NCBI GenBank assembly: GCA_002396665.1
Contig: DGYJ01000021.1
Coordinates: forward strand, 2,067-8,886
Source: Bdellovibrionaceae bacterium UBA5009
GTDB taxonomy: Bacteria; Bdellovibrionota; Bdellovibrionia; Bdellovibrionales; Bdellovibrionaceae
DNA: 6,820 nt
Reading direction: 5' to 3'
Shown here piece after piece: positions 1 to 5,568 of the stretch. The position numbers and the translations under genes are program-made. Every line of letters begins with the position of its first letter. Position 1 is the stretch's first letter. The notes beneath the pieces are model-generated. The model saw only the letters and a list, made by a program, of their open reading frames with translations. It did no database searches and was not told where the DNA came from.

Positions 1-1428
1 AAGACCCGTCGCTGCGAAAATCCAACAGGTCAAGAAGGTTGGAATTTAGATCAAATGATCGAGTGTGGTCGATTTGATTCAATTACAATTCAAAATCAAA
101 ATTTAGTTGGTAAGAACTTAAAGGGTCTTTTGCTTGTTGACGTCACAATTTTGCAAACAAGTTTTGATGGCACAGACTTAACCGGTGCAAATTTTTATTT
201 GAAATCAATGAATGGAACAACATTTCGTGGGGCAAATTTAATTGATGCATTGATTTACGATCCCGATGAAGTTTTGAATTCGATAGATGTTTTTAAATCT
301 ATAAAGCTGAACTTCAGAACAGTATTGTCTTTTAAAGGCTTGAAAGAAAGTTTTCCACCATTATCTGAATTTGTATTTTCGCCCCGAAATTCTGATATTT
401 CTAAATTTGAATGGGGAAATGGCTTTGCAAATGCTTCGCAGAAGAAAATGGTTCAAGACGATGTTCAGCATCTTGGGCTTAATGATTTAACATATAAAGT
501 TTCGGCTATTCCATTGTTCAATCGAATTTTTGGCAGCAGTTCAGCATTCGGGGGGCTTCAATTTTTTTACAAAAGGATAAAATATCTTGATACCTATCAT
601 GCTGACTCTGGAGCTATTCGAGCTGCTAATTTTACTATTCCAATATTTTCCGGAAGTTTTTACAGAGCTTTAGTTCAATCCAGTAATTCGATAAAAAAAA
701 TGTTTGATGCATTCGCCCTTCCAATTTGGCCTTCAAATCCGCCAAGTCAGCAAACACCAATCCCGGCTGATGACGAGCGAATGAAATTTTCAGGAAAAAT
801 GATTTATCAGCCAGGATTTGGTCGTAGTATGATGAAGTTTAGCTCAAGTTACTTTGGCAATCTCAGTTGGCCAGAGCGACTAGGTATGTTGATTCACGAG
901 GCCAGGCATTCCGATTGTTTTGTTCAGCCCAATATAGCCAATGAATTTAAAGATGCAGAAGCTGAATTTATTAAATTAAAAAATGAAATAAAAAATATAT
1001 CAACTCCAATAAGGGCTACGGATTATAATCTGAAGCTAAGTGCTTTCACAAAGGCCTTAAGTAGAGTCAATAATGCCTATAAGTCTGTTTTAAAACAGAA
1101 CACCTGCGGACAAGCCCATCTTGATTGTCCTGCGGATTTAAAAGAGTCGAACGGAAGCAAATCTGTATTTGCAGGGATGGCCGGATACTGTGATCAGAAT
1201 ATTTGGGGAAGTTATGGCGTTCAAGCGATGTATTTGAAGGGATTGTTGGACAATTGTCAAAATTGCACCAGTGACCAAAAACAAAATTTACAGAATATTA
1301 TAACTGACATGCTTGTCAGAGTTTCTGATTTGAGTGAATTAAATCTTCAAACTCAAAGTCCTGATTTACGGGGCGTATTGGTTCCAGTTCAAAACAGTGA
1401 ATTGATTAAGCAGGAGCTGTCTTTATGA
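1..1428 (+). CDS. Pentapeptide-repeat protein with HExxH putative zinc-peptidase domain (5' partial)
   Basis: The reading frame is open to the left edge, so the true start lies outside; an ATG at 55 exists but 18 sense codons precede it, including a Cys, and no ribosome site favours it. Numbering from the first visible codon gives 475 residues. Residues 25-80 show an unbroken five-residue register (F25, I30, L35, L40, L45, I50, F55, L60, F65, M70, F75, L80) with A(N/D)L-type units such as GANL, which predicts a short right-handed quadrilateral beta-helix. After about 200 residues without a recognised motif comes MLIHEARHSDC, with HEARH at 299-303, the zinc-binding and catalytic signature of gluzincin-type metallopeptidases. 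Possible third ligands are E320 or E322. A Cys-rich end follows (C369, C376, C397, C419, C422), suggesting disulfides and an exported location. Substrate is unknown and peptidase activity is inferred from the motif only. It overlaps the next gene by ATGA. Confidence 0.8.
   Translation, partial: KTRRCENPTGQEGWNLDQMIECGRFDSITIQNQNLVGKNLKGLLLVDVTILQTSFDGTDLTGANFYLKSMNGTTFRGANLIDALIYDPDEVLNSIDVFKSIKLNFRTVLSFKGLKESFPPLSEFVFSPRNSDISKFEWGNGFANASQKKMVQDDVQHLGLNDLTYKVSAIPLFNRIFGSSSAFGGLQFFYKRIKYLDTYHADSGAIRAANFTIPIFSGSFYRALVQSSNSIKKMFDAFALPIWPSNPPSQQTPIPADDERMKFSGKMIYQPGFGRSMMKFSSSYFGNLSWPERLGMLIHEARHSDCFVQPNIANEFKDAEAEFIKLKNEIKNISTPIRATDYNLKLSAFTKALSRVNNAYKSVLKQNTCGQAHLDCPADLKESNGSKSVFAGMAGYCDQNIWGSYGVQAMYLKGLLDNCQNCTSDQKQNLQNIITDMLVRVSDLSELNLQTQSPDLRGVLVPVQNSELIKQELSL
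1412..1416 (+). promoter_or_regulatory. Ribosome binding site AGGAG for the 1425 gene
   Basis: AGGAG lies 8 nt before the ATG at 1425, inside the last codons of the preceding gene. It supports the overlapping ATGA start and translational coupling of the two genes. Confidence 0.7.
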
Positions 1429-2084
1429 GAAAACTCCTCTTCGCTTTTTTGGGTCTTATATTGTTTTGCCTGGTCCTTAAGTATAAAAATTCAAACTCTT
1501 CGAAAAGTCGTAGGAATGATGGATCCTATTTTCAAGTGCAGAATCGGAGTGCAGTCCTCGTCAGCTCTGATGATAGCCTCATCCCCCATGTTGGTAGTGC
1601 AGGAAAAGATGTCGGTAGCGCAAGTCGGGCAATTGAAAATAAATTCAATGAAGATGAAAATAAAGCCAATGAAGACTTGAATGCGGGCCAGGAAGAACGC
1701 GTTCGTCAGGCCTTGGACACTTTTCAGCCGCTGGATGTTCGCCAAGTGCAGATGGATATCCAGATGAATCCCCATGCGACATCCCATAGCCTTGTTGTTT
1801 ATAGCTCTCAAATGGCAAGATTAATGGATTTGGTTGATAAAGAAAATTTGTCTGCGACAGCAGTCAGACCAATTGCAAACTTTTTTTCGGATTGTAGTCG
1901 TGGACGTGAAGGGTTCTTGGGGATGACAGACTCTGTGAAGATCGTCTGCCTGTCGAACTTAAGAGCTTTGAGTGAAAAGTATCAAATTTATCAAGAGGAC
2001 TTACAGTCTGCATTGTCAGAAACAAGTCCTCGCAATAGACAGATTTATGAGTTTTTACGTCCGCACCAGTCGCGAGGAACGTAA
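1425..2084 (+). CDS. Membrane-anchored protein of unknown function
   Basis: I do not recognise a family. The 219-residue product starts with two basic residues and a hydrophobic stretch (about residues 4-18, LLFAFLGLILFCLVL) followed by KYK. This reads as an uncleaved N-terminal anchor; Cys15 follows LF and does not fit a lipobox well. Residues 20-90 are a polar, probably disordered linker with duplicated heptads (see the repeat entry). Residues 91-219 look folded and helical, with two cysteines (C157, C175) that could form a disulfide if the domain is periplasmic. The start is set by AGGAG at 8 nt and by the ATGA overlap with the pentapeptide/HExxH gene. The coupling suggests the two proteins act together, perhaps the anchored one as partner or inhibitor of the putative peptidase; that is inference. 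The 3' end overlaps the convergent small gene by 40 bp. Confidence 0.8.
   Translation: MRKLLFAFLGLILFCLVLKYKNSNSSKSRRNDGSYFQVQNRSAVLVSSDDSLIPHVGSAGKDVGSASRAIENKFNEDENKANEDLNAGQEERVRQALDTFQPLDVRQVQMDIQMNPHATSHSLVVYSSQMARLMDLVDKENLSATAVRPIANFFSDCSRGREGFLGMTDSVKIVCLSNLRALSEKYQIYQEDLQSALSETSPRNRQIYEFLRPHQSRGT
1590..1676 (+). repeat. Two adjacent 21-nt in-frame tandem duplications
   Basis: Within the linker of the 1425 gene, 1635-1655 and 1656-1676 match at 18 of 21 bases and encode ENKFNED then ENKANED. Just upstream, 1590-1610 and 1611-1631 encode VGSAGKD then VGSASRA, with their first four codons matching at 10 of 12 bases. Both duplications have the same 7-codon period, and 3 nt separate them. 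Confidence 0.75.
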
Positions 2085-2341
2085 ACTTGTCTCATGTTTG
2101 ATTGCTTGCGTTTACCAGAGTAGGGCTTAATTCCCTTCTTTTGGACTGCAACCATTTCTTCTTTAGAAAGCCAGCCAAGGTTTGTTTTGGTGACGGGCTC
2201 ATAGAAGAAGCATCGACCTGTCTTTTCTTTGATCATGTGTCGACCTGTATGCGCTGCTGATTTCGCATAGGATTCAGTTAAGCCCAAAAAGAACATCAGA
2301 AATCCAAAGATTAGAATTAAATGCTGTTTATTGCGTTTCAT
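2045..2341 (-). CDS. Small exported basic protein of unknown function
   Basis: The 98-residue product begins with a clear signal peptide: a basic n-region (MKRNKQH), a hydrophobic core to about residue 21, and a likely cleavage after SYA at residue 26. The mature part is about 72 residues with roughly 17 Lys/Arg against 5 Asp/Glu, so strongly cationic, and has two cysteines (C44, C93) that could pair in the periplasm. I chose the ATG at 2341 because GAGG sits 5 nt upstream; the in-frame GTG at 2347 overlaps that GAGG and is an unlikely start. No family is recognised. It could bind nucleic acid, peptidoglycan or another acidic surface, but nothing in the sequence decides this. It converges on and overlaps the membrane-anchored protein gene by 40 bp, and diverges from the HAD-like gene. 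Confidence 0.7.
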   Translation of the reverse strand: MKRNKQHLILIFGFLMFFLGLTESYAKSAAHTGRHMIKEKTGRCFFYEPVTKTNLGWLSKEEMVAVQKKGIKPYSGKRKQSNMRQVYVPRDWCGRKNS

Positions 2342-2346
2342 ATTCA

Positions 2347-2350
2347 CCTC
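2347..2350 (-). promoter_or_regulatory. Ribosome binding site GAGG deciding the ATG at 2341
   Basis: On the minus strand the bases read GAGGTGAATATG. GAGG with a 5-nt spacer fits the ATG at 2341, and the GTG at 2347-2345 shares its first G with the site, so it is probably not used. Confidence 0.6.
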
Positions 2351-2385
2351 GATTTGATCTATTACAAGAGCTAAGCCAGATTGGA

Positions 2386-2406
2386 ACTGTCTAATATTGA
2401 GACAGT
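2386..2406. promoter_or_regulatory. Perfect inverted repeat ACTGTCT-N7-AGACAGT, candidate operator
   Basis: The arms 2386-2392 and 2400-2406 are exact reverse complements around a 7-nt AT-rich centre (AATATTG). It sits in the 122-bp region between two divergent genes, 78 nt from the HAD-like start and 45 nt from the small exported gene. A spacing of 14 nt between equivalent arm positions, over about two helical turns in total, suits a dimeric regulator. The inner CTGT/ACAG half sites are 11 nt apart, not the 8 of the E. coli LexA box. A weak transcript hairpin is the alternative. I found no convincing -35/-10 pair on either strand here. Confidence 0.4.
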
Positions 2407-2446
2407 CATTTCTTTTTTACCGGCTCCTAGAGGTCCTCAGCAGAAT

Positions 2447-2458
2447 GTGTTAAAACAC
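2447..2458. promoter_or_regulatory. Small dyad GTGTT-AA-AACAC just before the HAD-like start
   Basis: A perfect 5-2-5 inverted repeat ends 5 nt before the ATG at 2464 and occupies the place where a Shine-Dalgarno sequence would be expected; none is present. It could be a regulator site or a small hairpin affecting initiation, or chance in AT-rich DNA. Confidence 0.25.
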
Positions 2459-2463
2459 TCGAT

Positions 2464-3360
2464 ATGGAAAAGAAGAACCTGCCTGGCTATTCTGGGCAAC
2501 TTGAAATCTGTGCTTTTCGGTCTCAAGAAAAAGATCGAAATTTTTCCCGTGGTGGTCGCAGCTTTTACTTTTTCGATTTCGATGACAACATCGCTTTTCT
2601 ATCGACTCAGCTTGTCTTGTTTCACAAAAAAACGGGACAAGAGCTAACGCTTTCAAGCGGCGAATGGGCCGAGGTTCATACAACAATTGGTAAAAGTGGT
2701 TTTTATAAAGATTATGAAATTCGTTTCGATGATAAAAATGGAACCTTCCGCTATTTTCGCGACCACGAGCGCGAAGAGTTAGAGCGCCTTGGACACAAGC
2801 ACCAGGTTTTTGTTCGTGATGTAATAGATCTTTTTAAAATTCCAGATTTAGAATGGAAGGGCCCATCGTGGGAGACTTTTTATCACGCGACCTTCAATCA
2901 AAGACCTGTTTCCGTTATCACCGCCCGCGGACATAGTCCCGAGACCATTAAGGCGGGAATTAATCAATTTGTGCATCATAAGGTTTTGCCCCATGACCCA
3001 AACTATTTAAGTTTGTTTCCAGTTAGTCATGTGCCAACCAGGCATCTGCTGGGTGATAATGATTTAACAATGACGACTGCTGAATTGAAGCAGAGTGCTA
3101 TTCGTGCCTCTGTAAGATCTGCGATTGAAATTTATGGTTACAATGACCATCATCGCTTTGGTATGTCAGATGATGATCCTAAGAATCTTCAATTGATCTA
3201 CGAGGAAATGACTAGACTTAAACGCACCTATCCCAACATGTGCTTTTTTATGATCGAAACCCATCGTGGTGAGTTTATTAAGCACGAAATCTTACTCTCA
3301 GGCACAACATCATTCAAAGCGCCAGATGTTGACCAATTGAACCTTTTTGAGCCACGCTAA
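2464..3360 (+). CDS. HAD-like phosphatase with C-terminal sliding-clamp-binding motif
   Basis: The 298-residue product has the haloacid dehalogenase motifs in order. Motif I is FYFFDFDDN with nucleophile D38 and general acid/base D40. A cap-sized insertion of about 105 residues follows. Motif II is VSVITARGH with T153, and motif IV is GMSDDDPKN at 233-241 with an acidic cluster D236-D238 for magnesium. This predicts a cytoplasmic phosphomonoesterase; the substrate cannot be read from the sequence. The last 20 residues look unstructured and end in QLNLFEPR. Q291-F295 (QLNLF) fits the bacterial beta-clamp consensus QL(S/D)LF and is the pentamer known from E. coli UmuC, so a DNA-end or nucleotide phosphatase acting with DnaN is a reasonable inference. 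A stop codon at 2428 and the lack of other start codons make ATG 2464 the only upstream choice, although no ribosome site precedes it. The prc gene follows 86 nt downstream, so co-transcription is possible. Confidence 0.8.
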   Translation: MEKKNLPGYSGQLEICAFRSQEKDRNFSRGGRSFYFFDFDDNIAFLSTQLVLFHKKTGQELTLSSGEWAEVHTTIGKSGFYKDYEIRFDDKNGTFRYFRDHEREELERLGHKHQVFVRDVIDLFKIPDLEWKGPSWETFYHATFNQRPVSVITARGHSPETIKAGINQFVHHKVLPHDPNYLSLFPVSHVPTRHLLGDNDLTMTTAELKQSAIRASVRSAIEIYGYNDHHRFGMSDDDPKNLQLIYEEMTRLKRTYPNMCFFMIETHRGEFIKHEILLSGTTSFKAPDVDQLNLFEPR

Positions 3361-3434
3361 GAGGTCATTGGTCTAAGGTCTTGGGGACTTTAATTTTCAC
3401 GACACCGACCGATGAGTCTTCTAATCTGAACTCT

Positions 3435-3442
3435 AAGGTAGG
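3435..3442 (+). promoter_or_regulatory. Ribosome binding site deciding the prc start
   Basis: AAGGTAGG lies 4-8 nt before the ATG at 3447 and directly precedes a good signal peptide. An in-frame TTG at 3381 would add 22 residues in front of the signal peptide and lacks such a site, so it was rejected. Confidence 0.6.
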
Positions 3443-3446
3443 TTGT

Positions 3447-5462
3447 ATGACATCACAAAAAATCACTGTTCTATTTGCTGCTCTATTTCTTTCGGCTGTG
3501 CCACTGGCTTCTGTCCATGCCCAATTGAGTTCAAAATCTCAATTAGAATGCAGATATCTGCCGATGATCGAGGAAGGATTTCTTCGCAATCATGTGAAGT
3601 ACTCGAAAAGAGACAAAGAGTTAGAAAATCGTGTTGTCGAACAATATATCAAACATTTAGATTCTTCTAAAATCTACTTGGTGAAAGAAGATGTCGAAAA
3701 AATCAAATCCATGATGTCTGATCTTTTTGAAAAAACAAAGGCCAACAACTGTGCGTTTTTATCTGATGCACAAAAAATATTAAATCAAAGAGTTAAAGAA
3801 CGTGCTGATTTTGCTAAAACTTTTCTAGGCAAATCCTATAAATTTGATTCAACCACCGAGTTTTCATTTGATCCAGACCACAAAGATTTTCCCAAAGATA
3901 GTAATGATGCCAATGACTACTTAAAAAAATACATTCATTTTCAAATTGCTAACTATTTAGCGACGGATATGAAATTGGATGAAGCTAAATCCAATGTGAC
4001 AAAAACCTACGAACGTTCGATCAAAAGAAATTTAGAAACCAAACAGGACGATTTGTATTCAACGTATTTGGATTGTTTTGCAAGAGCCTTGGACCCGCAT
4101 TCAAGTTTCTTTTCGAAAGATGTCTTAGAGGATTTTGAGATTCAAATGCGTTTATCCCTTGAAGGTATCGGGGCCACTCTTTCTTCGCAAGATGGATTCA
4201 CTGTGATCGAACAACTTGTGCCTGGTGGCGCTGCCTTTAAATCGAGTCAATTGGAACCGCAGGATAAAATCGTGGCCGTGGGGCAAGAAACGGGTCCCAT
4301 GGAAAATGTGATTGATATGGACTTGAAAGATGTTGTTAAAAAAATCCGTGGTAAAAAAGGAACTAAGGTTCGTCTGACTATTTTGCGCAAAGATGGTGAT
4401 GGCAAAAAAAGATTTGATGTGACCCTTGTCCGTGACAAAGTGAACTTGGATGACGAAGCTGCACAAATCCATTTCATTCAAAAAGATGTTGGCACTGGTA
4501 AAAAAGCTAAAATTGGTGTGATCAACTTCCCATCATTCTATGCAGACTCAAGACGTGGTGGCCGTTCAAGTGCTCAAGACTTAAAGAAGATCATCAAAGA
4601 AGCCCGTGATCAAAAAGCCGAGGGGCTTGTTCTTGATCTTTCGAACAATGGTGGCGGCAGTTTAGAAGATGCAGTTAAAATTGCGGGTTTGTTTTTTAAA
4701 ACTGGTAATGTTGTAAAACAGTCTTCACGGGCGGAAGAGCAAGGTGAACAAACTCTTGCCGATGAAGATAAAGAAGTCGACTGGGCAGGCCCCCTTGTTG
4801 TGTTAACAAGTCGTATCAGTGCTAGCGCTTCTGAAATCGTAGCTGGAACCTTAAAAGATTATAAACGAGCAGTGATCGTTGGTGGTGATCATACTTTTGG
4901 TAAAGGCAGCGTTCAATCTGTCATGCCAATTCCTGCCAACCTAGGTGCTATTAAGGTGACCGTGGGTATGTTCTTTGTTCCTGGTGGTGAGTCCACTCAG
5001 CATCAAGGTGTAGACGCCGATGTGGTCTTGCCTGGCCCTTACAGCACAGATGATATTGGTGAAAAATCCCTAGATTATTCGCTTCCGCCTAAAAAACTTC
5101 CGGCCTTCTTGTCAAAAGAAGCCTATGTCAAAGAGGGTGAAGGGTCCTGGGCAGAAATCAAGACAGAGTGGATAAAAACTCTTAAAGATAAATCTGTGGT
5201 CCGTGTCGATAAGTCTGAAGATTTCAAAAAAGTTCTTGATGAAGTCAAAAAGGCCAAAGAGCGTGGCAAGGTCATCAAGGTCAGTGAAGTTTTGAAGGAT
5301 AAAAACGAAAAAGATAAAAAAGACAAAGCGAAAAAGAAGCTTTCAAAAGATGATAAAACGAAAGATTATCTTAAACGCGCTGAAATCCAAGAAGCAACAA
5401 ATGTCCTATTGGATTTGATCCAATTAAGTGACGCGAAATTGTCCCCGCAGGCCCGTAATTAG
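3447..5462 (+). CDS. prc: Tail-specific (carboxy-terminal processing) protease, peptidase S41
   Basis: This is a periplasmic serine protease of the Prc/Tsp type, which degrades or trims proteins from their C-termini; known E. coli substrates include PBP3 and the murein hydrolase MepS. The product has 671 residues, close to the 682 of E. coli Prc. A signal peptide (residues 1-25) probably cleaves at VHA/Q. A helical N-terminal domain follows, then a PDZ domain from about 236 (SLEGIGA) to 330 and the S41 core with DLSNNGGGS at 397-405. The catalytic serine is S460 in SASASEI, the lysine is K486 in FGKGSVQ with Q490, and the STQHQGVDADV block starts at 516. The Ser-Lys spacing is 26, one more than in E. 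coli, because of the GGDH turn. The C-terminal domain (about 560-671) contains a very lysine-rich stretch near 610-645. All key residues are present. The start is set by the signal peptide and the upstream AAGGTAGG. No partner adaptor such as NlpI is visible. Confidence 0.95.
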   Translation: MTSQKITVLFAALFLSAVPLASVHAQLSSKSQLECRYLPMIEEGFLRNHVKYSKRDKELENRVVEQYIKHLDSSKIYLVKEDVEKIKSMMSDLFEKTKANNCAFLSDAQKILNQRVKERADFAKTFLGKSYKFDSTTEFSFDPDHKDFPKDSNDANDYLKKYIHFQIANYLATDMKLDEAKSNVTKTYERSIKRNLETKQDDLYSTYLDCFARALDPHSSFFSKDVLEDFEIQMRLSLEGIGATLSSQDGFTVIEQLVPGGAAFKSSQLEPQDKIVAVGQETGPMENVIDMDLKDVVKKIRGKKGTKVRLTILRKDGDGKKRFDVTLVRDKVNLDDEAAQIHFIQKDVGTGKKAKIGVINFPSFYADSRRGGRSSAQDLKKIIKEARDQKAEGLVLDLSNNGGGSLEDAVKIAGLFFKTGNVVKQSSRAEEQGEQTLADEDKEVDWAGPLVVLTSRISASASEIVAGTLKDYKRAVIVGGDHTFGKGSVQSVMPIPANLGAIKVTVGMFFVPGGESTQHQGVDADVVLPGPYSTDDIGEKSLDYSLPPKKLPAFLSKEAYVKEGEGSWAEIKTEWIKTLKDKSVVRVDKSEDFKKVLDEVKKAKERGKVIKVSEVLKDKNEKDKKDKAKKKLSKDDKTKDYLKRAEIQEATNVLLDLIQLSDAKLSPQARN

Positions 5463-5479
5463 TCGGTTTGTTAGACCGA
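5463..5479 (+). other. Short hairpin directly after the prc stop
   Basis: TCGGTTT (5463-5469) can pair with AGACCGA (5473-5479) across a 3-nt loop with one G-U pair. Only ACTTT follows, so as a terminator it is weak; it may instead protect the 3' end or pause polymerase before the main terminator. Confidence 0.3.
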
Positions 5480-5509
5480 ACTTTGCCTGTGAATTTTTAG
5501 ACTTTGATT

Positions 5510-5538
5510 TTGACAAAAAGGCTCCAAAGACCTAGTTT
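5510..5538 (+). promoter_or_regulatory. Sigma-70-type promoter for the E1 operon
   Basis: A perfect TTGACA (5510-5515) is followed after 17 nt by TAGTTT (5533-5538), which keeps the three most important -10 bases (first T, A and last T). Transcription would begin near 5545, giving a leader of about 24 nt that still contains the AAGGGGG ribosome site at 5553-5559. The promoter overlaps the left arm of the prc terminator. Confidence 0.5.
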
Positions 5539-5568
5539 AACCGGGTCTGATCAAGGGGGCCTTTTTTT
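5515..5568 (+). terminator. Rho-independent-type terminator of prc abutting the E1-alpha start codon
   Basis: AAAAAGGCTCC (5515-5525) pairs with GGGGCC plus five T (5556-5566), giving 11 bp with one G-U pair. Inside it AGACC (5528-5532) pairs with GGTCT (5544-5548). A run of seven T (5562-5568) closes the structure and touches the ATG at 5569. The right arm includes most of the Shine-Dalgarno-like AAGGGGG, so readthrough RNA would hide the ribosome site. Confidence 0.6.

Noticed and set aside
693..700. Run of eight A in the pentapeptide/HExxH gene as a programmed slippage site
   Set aside because: No alternative frame of interest follows and no stimulatory structure is evident; short A runs are common in this AT-leaning sequence.
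1084..1099. 16-bp perfect palindrome TCTGTTTTAAAACAGA inside the pentapeptide/HExxH gene, resembling GTGTTAAAACAC at 2447
   Set aside because: It is AT-rich, lies well inside coding sequence, and the resemblance is limited to a GTT...AAAAC core; chance is the simpler reading.
2081..2115. GTAAAC...GTTTAC inverted repeat as a terminator between the convergent genes
   Set aside because: Only 6 AT-rich base pairs with a 23-nt loop and no T-run; not a credible terminator.
2387..2405. E. coli-type LexA box
   Set aside because: CTGT and ACAG are 11 nt apart instead of 8, and no TTAC-N3-GTAA site was found in the spacer.
2381..2647. Plus-strand reading frame overlapping the HAD-like gene
   Set aside because: It starts at a TTG inside the dyad region, has no ribosome site, and overlaps the well supported HAD-like motifs in another frame.
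3399..3427. Promoter for prc (ACGACA-N17-TAATCT)
   Set aside because: Only 4 of 6 and 3 of 6 matches to consensus; too weak to list, although prc may well have its own promoter in this 86-nt spacer.
3381..3446. Upstream TTG start adding 22 residues to Prc
   Set aside because: It would bury the signal peptide behind a polar leader and has no ribosome site; ATG 3447 has AAGGTAGG and a proper signal peptide.
4152..4481. Minus-strand frames within prc
   Set aside because: They are antisense to the conserved PDZ coding region, with no ribosome site or recognisable product.
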